64,000 bases of DNA from Lolium rigidum (lineage: Eukaryota; Streptophyta; Magnoliopsida; Poales; Poaceae), in contig NC_061508.1 of NCBI RefSeq assembly GCF_022539505.1, positions 266,730,736 through 266,794,735 of the forward strand, written 5' to 3'. The position numbers and the translations under genes are program-made. Below, piece after piece: positions 20,025-31,900 of the stretch (the first letter of the stretch is position 1; every line of letters begins with the position of its first letter). The notes beneath the pieces were generated by a model. It searched no databases, was not told the origin of the DNA, and worked only from the letters and a program-made list of their open reading frames with translations.

Positions 20025-20954
20025 GATTAGTAGGTTAGTGCACTAAATCAAAAATATATGGTGGTACTCTCACAACTCACTCAAAACTGATAAGAAAAGG
20101 AAATCTTACCGTTCCAAAGTAAATTAGTGTGGCTTACCACTTGTAGGAACAACTAGTGCACTGATGTAGCGAAGTGAATATCAAGGGTATAAGAACAATC
20201 ACACGACAAGCAGGATATATGTGGGGTTGTAGGTAGGCTACCTATTTGCACCAATAACAAGTTCTAGCGCTGACCGTAGACAACCAATGATACTCACACA
20301 AGGCGATATAATGGGGAATGCAACTATATGGAGGAAAAGTTGCAATGCACTAGAGAGACGCTAGCAAAGCTCAACGAGACAGGCACAAGATTGCTCAACT
20401 ACAGGTGCAGTAAAGAAAAACTTAGGCCTTCACTTGAATTCAACTAGCACGACACTTTTCTTTTTGTATTTTCTTTTTGTAACACACACAGCTATGTAGC
20501 TCTTTTTGCTTCTTTTCTATATTTTTTTTGATTTTATGACTCAACTCCTTGATAACACGGTCAACAAGATATGCAAAGCACCAAAACCCTAATGAGCCGC
20601 CTGTCGAGCGGTACAACTAGTCTCTTCTGGGGAAGTTCCTAGTCACTTTATATCGATAGGCTGTGTCTATGGTTGGGAACAAGCACACTGTACGCTATGT
20701 GGACTCGGAGTAACAAAAACTGACACACTATGATAAACTAGATGATAGAGAAAACACAAACCCTAACGATTCTACTAGAAGAAAGATAAAGATACGCAAA
20801 AATAACTACGAAAAGCAACTAAAACTCGAAATTAGTGCAATCTAAGGCTATGGCAAACCCTAACCCTAACTTTTTATGGCTTTTTCTGGATAGGAAACAC
20901 TCACAACTCAACTATGGGGTGGATTGTGGATGGCTTACCGAGGAAAACTGGAAA
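20025..20954 (-). other. Element C 5' leader
   Basis: About 930 bp between primer site and gag ATG on the minus strand. It is low in GC and has T-rich runs around 20460-20535 (plus-strand view). No coding frame is supported. Long leaders are common in grass gypsy elements. Confidence 0.6.
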
Positions 20955-20964
20955 TCTGATACCA
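20955..20964 (-). other. Element C primer binding site (tRNA-iMet type)
   Basis: TGGTATCAGA on the minus strand, three bases from the presumed LTR end (TTATCA at 20968). It matches the 3' end of initiator tRNA-Met, the commonest plant LTR primer. Confidence 0.75.
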
Positions 20965-20967
20965 AGA

Positions 20968-21830
20968 TGATAAGGGGTGGCCCTATCTTCTCAGTAAGCA
21001 ACGGTGGTGATGATGATCACGGGGTGATGGCAGCGGAGAAACACGACGATCTAGTGGATGATAACTTGTATGACGCAACAAGATCTCTCGATTGGTCCCT
21101 TTTGCCAGATGCAACAGCTCTCAACCCTGCAAGATATTCGCAACTCCACACACTTGCGCACGTAGCCGCCGACCACGAAGCGGTAAGTTGCAACCGTCTA
21201 ATTCCCAATGGAACAGCAGATCACACAAGACATAAATGCGAGTCTACACAATATCCAAGCAATATGGTGTAGGGAATTCAATAGTTTTGCAGAGCAAACA
21301 ACTAAGAACTAGGGTTTATCTTAAACGTGGTCTTCAACAGCTAGGGGGTTGTCCAAGGCACTTATATAGGCGTCCGGGACGAGTTCTGGTCGAAAGATAC
21401 AAGTAAAACCGACCCAGAATAGATCTGGTCGAGACAGACTCGGACTGGTCCGGTCTGGAATCCGGTCGACCGGGCTGTAGACCGGGCGGTCCGGTCTGTG
21501 GTCCGGTCAACCGGGCGGCAACCGGAAAGTTGCGAAGTTTCCGGTTTCTGCCCGGTACGATGCGCTCCCTCCGGTTGGCGGCCGGTCGACCGGGCCAGGG
21601 ACCGGGCGGCCCGGCGTGGGGGCCGGTCTGACCGGGCGCTGGACCGGCCTGGACTTCTTCTTCTCCTCTCGCGCATTCCTCCCGCTCCTCCCTCGCGCGT
21701 CCATGAGATATCTTCATGTCCAGCTCCTTGTCCAGCTGCACGTCCATCTTCACGTCCAGCTGCTCCTCTCCTCCTCGTGCGATGCTTGTCTCCTCTTCAT
21801 ACATGATGACACATAAGTAATAGGACTTAG
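20968..21830 (-). repeat. Element C LTR (inner part; outer edge uncertain)
   Basis: The LTR lies on the minus strand upstream of the primer site. TATATAA at 21368-21362 (minus) is the probable TATA box. A GC-rich U3 with repeated CCGGTC/GACCGG blocks covers 21440-21655. A Pro/Gly/Arg-rich frame continues from the pol C-terminus (33833-33655) into U3. A possible LTR start TGTGTCATCATG is at about 21813, but the edge is not proven because G split the region at 21830. Confidence 0.6.
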
Positions 21831-22851
21831 TGTGGTGACCCGGCATACCACTGCATGGTGTAGTATGCAAGTCTGATATAACACCAATGAAACACCGTTC
21901 CACTAGTATTATATCGCTCAGAGTGGTACAACAGAAACATATGCGGGTCCAAGGCATGTCTATAGAATTACAATATTGACTCTGTTACATAAGATCATCA
22001 CAGCCTCCTACTTTACAATGAGGTAAAACTGCAAATAACTCCAGAAGAACGACTCGTAGACTAGTCTTATCACGAACTCTATTTGTAGAGTATTTAACTA
22101 GCTACAGAGGCTATGAATAGATTCTATCTAAATAGGAGCTAAGTTTAGGAAGCTAGTTCCTTTCTATTGCTAATCTGGGTTTCTCCTTGTTGGATGTGGT
22201 ATCCGCCTCTTCGACGAGTTCATGTCCCTTGAAATAGTTGTTGACTCCTCGGTCTTCGTGTTGCACGGTAGATCCTCCTTCGGTGCCTCCATATCTAAGC
22301 AGGGGATTTAAGAGTGGGATGAGTACGAGCGTACTCAACAAGTTCATTATAGGAAAGAGGTGTTTAATGCACTAGCTACGGCATTAGACCAGAAAGTCTA
22401 ATACCAATGCAGGTTTTCATAATCATTTCTTCAAGAGATTGCTTTTATTCGGAAGAACTATGTCCGTCGGCCTTCACCGGTTTACTAGAACTTCATGGAG
22501 CTCCTTTCCGGCCGCGTTCGCAGCTTCCATATCCCGAACGAGGAGTGACAGGTCTCGGTTCTTTACACTCGCGAGAGGTGTGTTGCTTTACCCATAAGAG
22601 ATCTTAACCTTGTTGCCAACCGAGCACGTTACCCGTCCACACTTCCTTTGGTGTGAGGCCCGGTATAAGGTCTAGCCAATCATGTTCCTCCGCTACCTCG
22701 AACACCCACCCGTTGTTGCATGCGCCGACCCTGGGTCCACGTCGGTCCCATTATTCCTGTAGATTTCAAGGTGGACCCCGACCACGACAACGATGCTCGG
22801 GCTCTACCATACACTCCTACGCCGGTGGCCGCAACCCATCATAGACCGCAA

Positions 22852-22981
22852 TACCGTGGGGACTTAAGGCCTCCCCGACCAACCGCTTGCACTTCGAGCG
22901 ACAAGTGTCTACGGACTATGCCGTGGGGACTTAAGGCTTCCCCAGCCAACCGCTTGCCCCGACGGATACAAGTGTCTACGG
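22852..22981. repeat. 63-bp tandem duplication in G
   Basis: Two imperfect copies (22852-22914 and 22919-22981) share CCGTGGGGACTTAAGGC, CCAACCGCTTGC and ACAAGTGTCTACGG. Confidence 0.8.
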
Positions 22982-23707
22982 TAAAGCGCATCCGTTGATG
23001 AACGAGAGGTGGAAACACTTTTGACTACTCCGTCCCACTCCGGATCTTATGGTTAACACGGGTATTACGGCACAAGAATCACTGGCGACATTTGTTGTTT
23101 AATCCTAGATGGATATTAACCCGTGCAATGGAACCTCCACCATATCAACACAATCCATGGTTCCATTGCCCACCACATAGTCATATTCATAGTTATGAAA
23201 GTAGTGGTTTTGATTTTTATGCAATAGTGATAACCATAATACTTTGCAAGTAATTTGATAGAAATACTCAAATGACATGAGCAAGCGATGAACTTGCCTT
23301 TCTTGATCGCAAGATTATGCAGGCAAGGTCTTCGATACGTAGTAACTCCAAATTCTGAAATAACATCATCGTCCGGTAAGGACGATGTTTAAAAGATTGG
23401 CAAGGATGCAGTAATGCATAAGTATGAGATGCAATCGCTCTAAGCGTGACCTAACCCCGATGATTTAGGATTAGTGAGTTGTGATGATTAATTTAGGGTG
23501 TGTTGCACTTTTAGAGTGATTCACAAACAAGGTTCTTATTCAGGTGTGGTTACATGGTATCATAAACAGGTGTTGCAACATATCATAACAATAGCATTAA
23601 TAGCACACAACAATAACATTTTGTATAATCCTGACATGTAATGAATAGTGGTTGGGGGTTAGCATTATATGACATGGTTAATGATTATTTATCATATAAT
23701 TCAAATG

Positions 23708-24624
23708 AATAACTTTTGAAGAACATGTTCTTTAATAAAGAACAAGTATGATAATTAGGCTTGTGGAGTTCTATGGTTGACTATGGTTTCATTTAGTTTC
23801 TGGAGTAAGGTTTAGATGGATCCAAACAAGGTTGGATTCATCAATACCTAAGGCTGGTAAGGCTGAGTTAACCTTAGGCATCCCAAGCAAGTATTTATAC
23901 CTGGTTGTTGTCAAGGTTGGTTTATCTTGCTAGTGATAGCTGGCTAGGGTTTATAGGTCCTTATAAGCAGGGTTGATGATGATTCCTTATTTTCTTCAAA
24001 AGAATAACTTTTGAAGAACATACTTCTTAATTAATAAGAAGTATTACAATTAAGGTTGAGGTGGTCTAGGTTTTGTTATTGGATTCACTAAGTAAGGAAT
24101 GGTGGTTTCCTAAATAGGATGTTTAATGATTATCTCATACTAATAGGGTTTATGGTGTATGGGATATGATGTCAATATTAGCATGGTTGCTGATGGAGTT
24201 CATCATAATGGTGTGATGCTATGTAGGTATGAGTAAGGTTGATACTTTTGATGATAGGAATTAGGGTTTAGATGTGGTTGATCCAATTAGATCAACTAAG
24301 TTGGATATGTATGCGTATGTGGACTACTGTATGATTGATGATGGGGCTCCTTCAATTTTTATGTGGCATGGCATGTGTTTAATTCCTGTTATGATACTAT
24401 GGATGAAAAAATAGAATACCATGATTACCTGTGGGGATCCAGGGTTTAGGTTTTTGAAGTAATTTAGGGTTCACATGTAATAATGGAGCTAGGGTTCCTA
24501 ATTAATTTAGGGTTCTAGGATTACACATGAAATGACGAGTTCCTAGTTTTCTACCATATGGAACTAGGGTTTCTTAATCACCATATAGTTCTATCATTAA
24601 TAACTTCAATTTAAAGTTGAAGTT
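23708..24624. repeat. Repeated AT-rich hairpin units in G
   Basis: AATAACTTTTGAAGAACAT occurs at 23708-23726 and again at 24003-24021, each leading into a hairpin with a different stem sequence (23727-23743 and 24020-24044). A third hairpin is at 24602-24624 (AACTTCAA with TTGAAGTT). Confidence 0.65.
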
Positions 24625-25688
24625 ATTAATAATTTGGGAATATAAATAATATTGAATTTGGCATTTTATTATTTTAAATAATTAATAACTAGGTAATTAT
24701 TAATTAGGGTTTAATTCTCACTAATAATGATTTAATAAATTATAAGCAAAGGAAAATTTGTTTTAATATTTTCCTAATTTGATTACTGGTTTTTATTAAT
24801 TTTAAAGGTTTTTCTTAATTATTAACTTTTAATTAAATTTGGAATTAAATTTAAAGGCTTAATTAATCAGTATTAAATAATTGAATTTTTATTAAAAATA
24901 AAAATTTCATATTATATTTTTATTAAATAGAGATTTCTTTTCTAAGAATTTTAATATCTTCTTTTAATTTTTTCTGAGTTAGTATGAATTTTATATGGAT
25001 TTACAAAGTTGCAGCAATTATGGAATTGAATTTAAATGAAAATGGAAATGCTAGACACACTCGGGCTAATCTACACGCAGAGACTGGCCAGTGGGCCAGT
25101 GGTCTACGTGGACTGCCACGTGAGCGTGGACCAGGTCCAAATCGTGGACGTGGCCTGGCTCACGGTGACCGGCGGCAGAGGGCGTCGATTGCCGGCGATT
25201 CCGGGCGCGTGAGGACGGGCGACTACTCGCGTTCGGTTCGGGGTGATCTCGTGAGCACACTGGTGGTGGCGCCGCTCCAAATGGGTCATCGGAGCATGCC
25301 CGGCGGTGAGGTACCGCGGCGGTGCGTGCAGGGACACGGTGAGGCGACGCTACGGTGGGCTAGGGAGCATGGAGAGCACGCCATGAGATCGAGGAGCTCA
25401 CCAGGAGCATTATGCACGTGACGGCGTGGCCGGAGATGGCTTGGTCCGCCGGATTGGGCCACCACCGGCGTCGGAGAAGACGGCCAGGCGTGGTCGCTGG
25501 CGAGAGCTTCGGATCGATTCCTCGCGCACGAAGACCATGTCGAGGACGGCGGTCCCTATGGCATCCACGGCGAGGCTCGGGGAGGTCCCCATCGACGGTG
25601 ATGGTCGGAGGCAGTGTCGACTAGGGTTTCGGCAGGGCAAGAAAATGGAGCAGAGGAGGAAGAATGCGGCCAGGGTTCGTCGTAGGGC

Positions 25689-25695
25689 TTTTATA
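25689..25695 (-). promoter_or_regulatory. TATA box of LTR G
   Basis: The minus strand reads GTATAAAAGCCC, followed by a C-rich stretch with ACCCTGG and CCCTAG typical of a transcribed leader. H is inserted only about 118 bp upstream. Confidence 0.55.
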
Positions 25696-27456
25696 CTGCG
25701 TTGCAATTCGATCCTCGTCACGAATTGGAGCAAGGAGAGGCTGCCAGCGAGAGGGAGAAGGGAGACACGGCGTCGCGGTGGCCTCCAGCACTGGGAGAGG
25801 ATGAGGACGACCTGTCAACACCCGGATTTTTAAGTCCAGGTGCCTGTTATGCCATACATCGCAATCCCAGGAATATTGTTGTTGCGAGACATAACAGTTG
25901 AGTATCATAAGTCATCATTCATTACATATCATAGTCGTCTTACAAATAGATCACATGATCCAATATTACAATAATAGTTGAACTATTGTTTCAACACACA
26001 TCACAAATACATAGCGGAAGCGTAGATAGAAGGGGACTCTATAGTCCACGGGCCAACGCTTGACGTCGGGAGTAGTCCTAGTTGTCGTAGACGTCCTGCT
26101 GTCCATCCTCTTCATACTGCTGCTCCTCTTCATAGTCCGGCCATTTGAATAGCCGGGGACAAAGCCATGAGTACTTTAAAGTACTCGCAAACTAATACTA
26201 ATGTAAGTACGAACATTTCCGGTAAGGGGTGCTAAGCTCTAGTTTCTTCGCATAAAGCCAATTTTAGTTCACAAGTATTTGAAATCAAGACCTTTCATGT
26301 GCTAACTAACTCAAGTGGGAACATTAGTGTCATTCCCACAACCTTTGTTGTAAATCAAGTCAAACTCAACATTTACCTTTCAAAAGCAAAAATCACAAGT
26401 CATATGTCACATTTTTGAAAATGGTCTGATGACGGAACGAGTATGGCCTTTCCAACCGTCCTTAACCGTGGACGCGGCTATTCGAATAGGTTTACACTCT
26501 GCGAGAGGTTGTACGCTTGTGCCACAACTTTTGATTACATCCGTCGGGGTAACCACTGAATAATCGTAACTCGATACGCGGATCATCAACCATAACCTTT
26601 CACTTACATTTCCTAGTATAGGCACCTCTCCCCATGAGCTTGGCCTCCCGAGTGAAGACCAACTCGTCAACCTGGGAACTGCACGGGGCTTGGGCCGGAC
26701 ATTCACCTCATCTTTAACGTCGTTTCTTTTGTGGTGGAGGCAGCTTTCGGCATAACCCCGATGACGCTTGTTTAGAGGGAACCCATACTAAGACACATAA
26801 ACTTCCAGTTAAGCCCTACCCATAATCAGGTATTGTGGGGGTACTTGTAAATTGGAATGGTATCGCATCCGAACCCAACCATCAGTTTTGTAAAATTCAC
26901 CAAGTCATTCACAAATCATATTCACCTTCAAAATCTTTCAATAGAATGACTCATCATTCCAAGGTTTTCAAAGTCATTTCATTTCACAAGTTCCCAACTA
27001 GAGTAGTCACTTTTATTTATTTAGCAATAGCAACTAGTCATGAGGGGTGCTATCTAGCTTTGTTTGCTTTAGGCTAAATTTGATGCTCTTGTTCTATTCT
27101 AGCCTAAGTGAATCATAAATCAAAAGTAAGCTTTGAAAAACAACAATAAGCAAAATAATTGCAAGGTAAAAACATGGGATAGGTTTATTGGACATAAAAA
27201 TAAATGGTGATGGTGCCTTGCTCTTGTAGAGCTTTGCACTTGGGACTTTGCAAGAGTGTTAGCTTGCCTTGGTTGGTGTATTGATCAAAATGTTCCTCCT
27301 TCTTCTTCGTAGATGTTCTCGTCGTCCCCTTCGTAGCCTTCAGCACTAGCGTCTATAAATACGAATACGGGTATACAATCACCACACAAGTTCAAGAGCT
27401 ATAAAAAGCACACACATTAATCACACCAACTATTCTAGCATTATCACATTGTCATC

Positions 27457-28195
27457 ATGTGGGTTGATATGGTTTTATTCTTAAGAAAAATAATTTCCTC
27501 TCATTATATATGTAAAAGATGGTTTCCTTTTAATTCTTGAGGAATAATTTCCTCTCATTGAATCTTCTTAAGATTTAATTTCTCAAATCATCACACATGA
27601 ATTTATGTTGACCTAAGTCAACCATTCATCATCATCATTTGAGAAAATGATTTAAATGAGGTAGGGATACCTCATACCATTTAATAATGCCTATTATGAT
27701 TTAAAATCTCCAAGTATTTCATGTGAGAGTATTTGACCCGGGGTTCAAACTTCATATGAAAGTACTTGGGACAAGATTTAAATGAAGTGAAACACCTCAT
27801 ATAATTTACACAAGTTAAACTAGCATCACACATTACTATTAAGTGGGTAAATGTGTTGTTTTCTTATTTAGGAAAAATAATTTCCTCTCATACTAAATAA
27901 GGTGTTACTTTTAATTACTTAGAGAAATAATTTCCTCTCATTGTCTTATTAAGATTTAATTTCTCTCATGAACAATATATGACCTAGGTTGACCAAGTCA
28001 ACCTCTTCATACTTATTATTTGAGAAAATGATTTAAATGAGGTGAACACCTCATACCTTTTAGTCCTAACATGGTAAAGATTTAATATCATCAAATAATT
28101 CCATATGAGAATTGATAGCCCATGGTCTCTACCTCATGTAGAATTACTTGAGACAAAGATTTAAATGAGAGGGATACTTCCCATAGGATTTATTA
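27457..28195. repeat. Tandem duplication of about 370 bp in H
   Basis: Two diverged units (about 27457-27838 and 27840-28195) share GAAAATGATTTAAATGAGG, TTGACC...GTCAACC and ACACCTCATA-type blocks. Each unit carries two copies of AATAATTTCCTCTCAT. Confidence 0.65.
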
Positions 28196-28992
28196 ATAGT
28201 TTTGGACAATATATTTGACTAGAAATAGCCATATGGTCCTTTAATTAAACTAGGCCATGATCATTCAAAGTAAGCATGGCATATTTTTGCAGAAACAATT
28301 AGTACTAGCGAAATGTGAATTATAGGAGTTGGAATTAACTAAAAAGAATTTTTGGTTGATTTTTAATAATTATTCTAAGTCACAAAAGTCCCTGAGTTGT
28401 TTATTTTGCTACTTTAATTATATAATAGATCTAGGGTTCAATCTAGTGGCATTGTGTAGATAAAATCCTAAGCTTTCCAAATATATAAAATTTGTAAAAT
28501 TTGGCCAAGTATATTTGGAGTTATTAAATTTTTAGCAAGGCATCCGATAGCAATTTCACCGAAAAAGAATTAAAGCAATTTGAATTCAAACGGGGGCGGG
28601 AAGGAGATTGGGCCGGCCCAGCGGTGGCCTGGGCCACGCATGCATGGCGCATGCACGTCGGGTGCAGGCGACGCACGCGGTGCGCTGGATCGGGATCGGA
28701 CGGCGCCGGTTCATCGCCTACCTCGCGATTCTCGCAACCTTGCGGGGGCCGTATCTTTCACTTCGTAGCTCGGATTGAGACGGGGTTAGGTGCGTTGGAA
28801 AGCTCTTTCCAAGGGCTACAACTTTGGTATAGGTGTTGGAGGCTATGGTGGCAAAAATCTGGGCGGCTTTTGGTGTGGTCGCCGGCGAGCTTGTGGACGC
28901 CGGTGAGCTGCGAGGAGGGCGAGAGGAGCGGTGCTAGGAGGGAGGGGAGGATTCTGTGGGATGGTGTGGTGAAGTCCGGAGGCGCGGGGAGT

Positions 28993-28999
28993 TTATATA
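28993..28999 (-). promoter_or_regulatory. TATA box of LTR H
   Basis: The minus strand reads GCTATATAAACTCC in a GC-rich region, followed by CACCACACC and CCTCCCCTCC-type leader sequence. Confidence 0.55.
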
Positions 29000-31900
29000 G
29001 CGGCTGGAGGCGCGGGGCGCGACGTGGTCGGCATGGCCACGACGTCACGGTGCACGGCGGGCACGGGCGTCTTCGGCACTCGCTGGCGCGTCAGGAGGTG
29101 AGCTCATGGGTAGGTGATGACGCGTGAGTAGTGGCGCGGTTGATGGCGTCGTGTGCAGGGCGCACGGGGTCAATGCCGACGTCGGCGTCCTTCAAGGACG
29201 TCGCGTCGTGGCGTCGTCCAGGGGCGCGCGCGGGCCAACGGTCGTGTCTGGCAGTGGAGCGGGACCGAGAGGGTGCTGGTGGCGCACGGGGACGCGTTGG
29301 ATTGCAACGTGCACGCGGGAACGGGGTCGTGTCCACTGGTGGTGATCAGGGGACGTGGCACGGGTAGTTGTGGTCGACCTCGTGCTCTCCTCGATCAATG
29401 GTCATGTCTGGTAGGTGTAGGAGGTCCATGTCAAGTGTGATGACACGGTGAGAGAGAGAGATAAAGAGAGGGAGCAAGTGGTGGCATGGTGGTGACTAGG
29501 GTGGCCGGCATGATGTGTCATTGGGTGTGTGTGGTGCATCAAGTCGTCGAGCATCATGTCTGGCACGTTCAGAGGGGTGAGTGGAAGGGCCAGGACATGG
29601 TCGTGCATGCTGAAATGGACCAGAGAGGAAAGTGACATGGGTGTGTGTCATGCATACCACGGCATGGCAAGCTCTGGTGGATTTGGTCAAGTAGTGGTGA
29701 TGGCAAGTGGTGGCACTGGTGCTGCAGGGTAGGGAGGGTCTCCAGACGTGCAGGGGTGGCCAGAGTTGGACCAAGTCCAACCAAAATTGCAGCATGGGCA
29801 CAACTATAGGTGCTGCCCACAAGGTGTTTGTGGTAATGCCCGAAAGAAAAATATTTTCAAATTTTGAAAATTCCTTTGGTGGATCTCAATTATATAATCA
29901 TAGAGATATAATGGTGGTGGTGGTGTTCATTTTGGTGAAGATTTGCAAAGTTTCAAAAAGTGGATCATCTTCTCTTTAATTCAAAGTCTCCACTTGGCAA
30001 TTCTCTACTGGTCAACCTGGTCAACATTAGGTATGGTGGTCAACATGAAAGTTGTTCACCTTCATATGGTATTGGATGACATGGTCATAGTTGACCAAGT
30101 TTGGTTTAGGAAAAATCAAAACCAGGGGTGCAAAGTGGTGAAGAAATTATAAAAGTGACATATGACCATTATCATATGTGTGATAGTTTTGAATTTTGCT
30201 TTGATTTGATTTTGGTTTATTTGATGCAATTGTGTTTGTTTATCATATATAAGAGTTTTACACACAATAGATCAAGCAATGGTGGTCTTGGTTGAAGATT
30301 TGCAAATTTGGCTAAGTGTATGTGAGTGAATTTTGGGGATTTTCCCCTATTTGATTTCTCCCCATTTGAGTTGACTTTTGTTGACTCAAATGTGATTCTT
30401 ATTAGTTTAGAAACATTTTCAAACCATTGAATCCTTTTCAAAAGGTCTTGATCAAAGATTTGCAAAATTGGCCATAACACATAAGAGGTGAGGTTCAAGT
30501 TTTATTATTTTTGTAAATTGTTTCCCCTTGCTTTACTTGGGCATGGGTTAGGGTCAATTTAGTGTTGTATTAGGTTTGGAGATGGTCTCACATCATTTGG
30601 TCAAGGTAGAAGTGCATAGGTCAAGATTTGGGGAAAATGGCTATGTGTCACATATGCCTCTATGCATATGTTGCATTTGATTTTTGATTTGAGTGTTCTT
30701 GGCCCATTTGATGTTGTTGAGTGTTGAAATGGTATATGGAAGTGATCCAACCATTCACAACAAGTCTTAGGGTCAAGATCCTCAAATTCACAAATTTGAA
30801 CTTTTCTCTCATATGCCTCTATGGCATTTTTAGTTTCTTTTTCAAATCCATTGTTTCACTTTGGATTGGGTTTGAGAAGTACTAGATAATGTATATGAAG
30901 CTTTTCCAATCCTCTAATTAAAGTGAAAAGGTCTAGGGTAAAGTTTTATAAAAATATCCATAGGCACATATGTCTCTTTCTTATTTAAATTCTTTTTATT
31001 TTATTTTAACTTGGATGGTAAAAAGGGGTGTGAGGTTTAGGGTTTAAGAGTATTTCAATACTAATTAAACAAGCAATCATGGCAATAGCACAAGAATTAA
31101 ACAAGATCTCTATGTATCAACTTAATTTAATAAAAGTTTTTGTTGGTTCCAAAATTTGGAACTAGGGAAATTCATTTTGTTTGTTTTGAAATTTTTGGGA
31201 TGTTACACGACCTCGTCTCTGATTTTTTTTGTACGAAGAGGTATGGTGGGTTGGTCTGGGCCGTGTTGGGCTGGGATTTGTTGGGCTGCTGGTGGGCTTT
31301 GCGTGGCCAGGTAAGTCAGGTGAGTTTTTCCCTTCTTTTCCTTTTTCTTTTATTTATTTTCTGTTTTATTCTTTGTTTTGAATTCTGGTTTTATAATTCT
31401 GTTTTGAATTCATATTTAAATCATGTGATACCATGCAGGTATCAAATAATTTGAATTACAGGAGGACTATTAAAGGATGGATGCTTTCCTGTATTGTTTT
31501 TGGGATAAACATTTAATATATGTGAGCTACATTGCAAATTTTTTATTAATCATGATTTAATGCACTCATTTTAATTTTCTTTTTCTTGTGTAATCAACTC
31601 TGTTTGAAATTATTAGAATTGATAATTTCTACTCTAAGTGTTTTAGAGTTTATCGTTAGGGTTTGGTCTCTCAATTGAGAATTTAGCCCCTTGCATATGA
31701 TTTTATGTGAACCTTTATTATTAGAATCTTGTAGTTTGGATTATAACCCTATTTCCAGATAGCACTATTATTGTATTTTAATAGCATCTTGAAATACTTT
31801 GAGTAAGTATTACTCTCCCCATAGTTGGGTCTTGGTTATTAAGATAAGTGGTTGATCACTACATATGGTTTTTAATTGTGGGATTTAGCATTAGGTGTTT

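Larger units (their letters stand above)
25813..31207 (-). mobile_element. Element H: giant solo LTR (5.4 kb) inside G
   Basis: It starts TGTCAACACCCGG and ends GGGATGTTACA, flanked by CGACC at 25808-25812 and 31208-31212. No coding region, primer site or second copy of the ends is visible, as for G. Minus-strand orientation is inferred from a TATATAA box at 28999-28993 followed by a C-rich leader-like region. The plan matches G (long U3, central GC-rich promoter, long AT-rich R-U5), so G and H are probably related families. Confidence 0.7.

Noticed and set aside
21440..21655. Regularly spaced CCGG repeats considered as a CRISPR-like array
   Set aside because: This is plant nuclear DNA; units are variable and contiguous, without unique spacers, and lie in an LTR U3.
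24984..25833. Several overlapping frames in the GC-rich part of G
   Set aside because: No domain; the region behaves as a promoter/leader of an LTR on the minus strand.
28580..29822. Dense frames on both strands in the GC-rich part of H
   Set aside because: High GC lowers stop frequency; no family motifs and no consistent frame.
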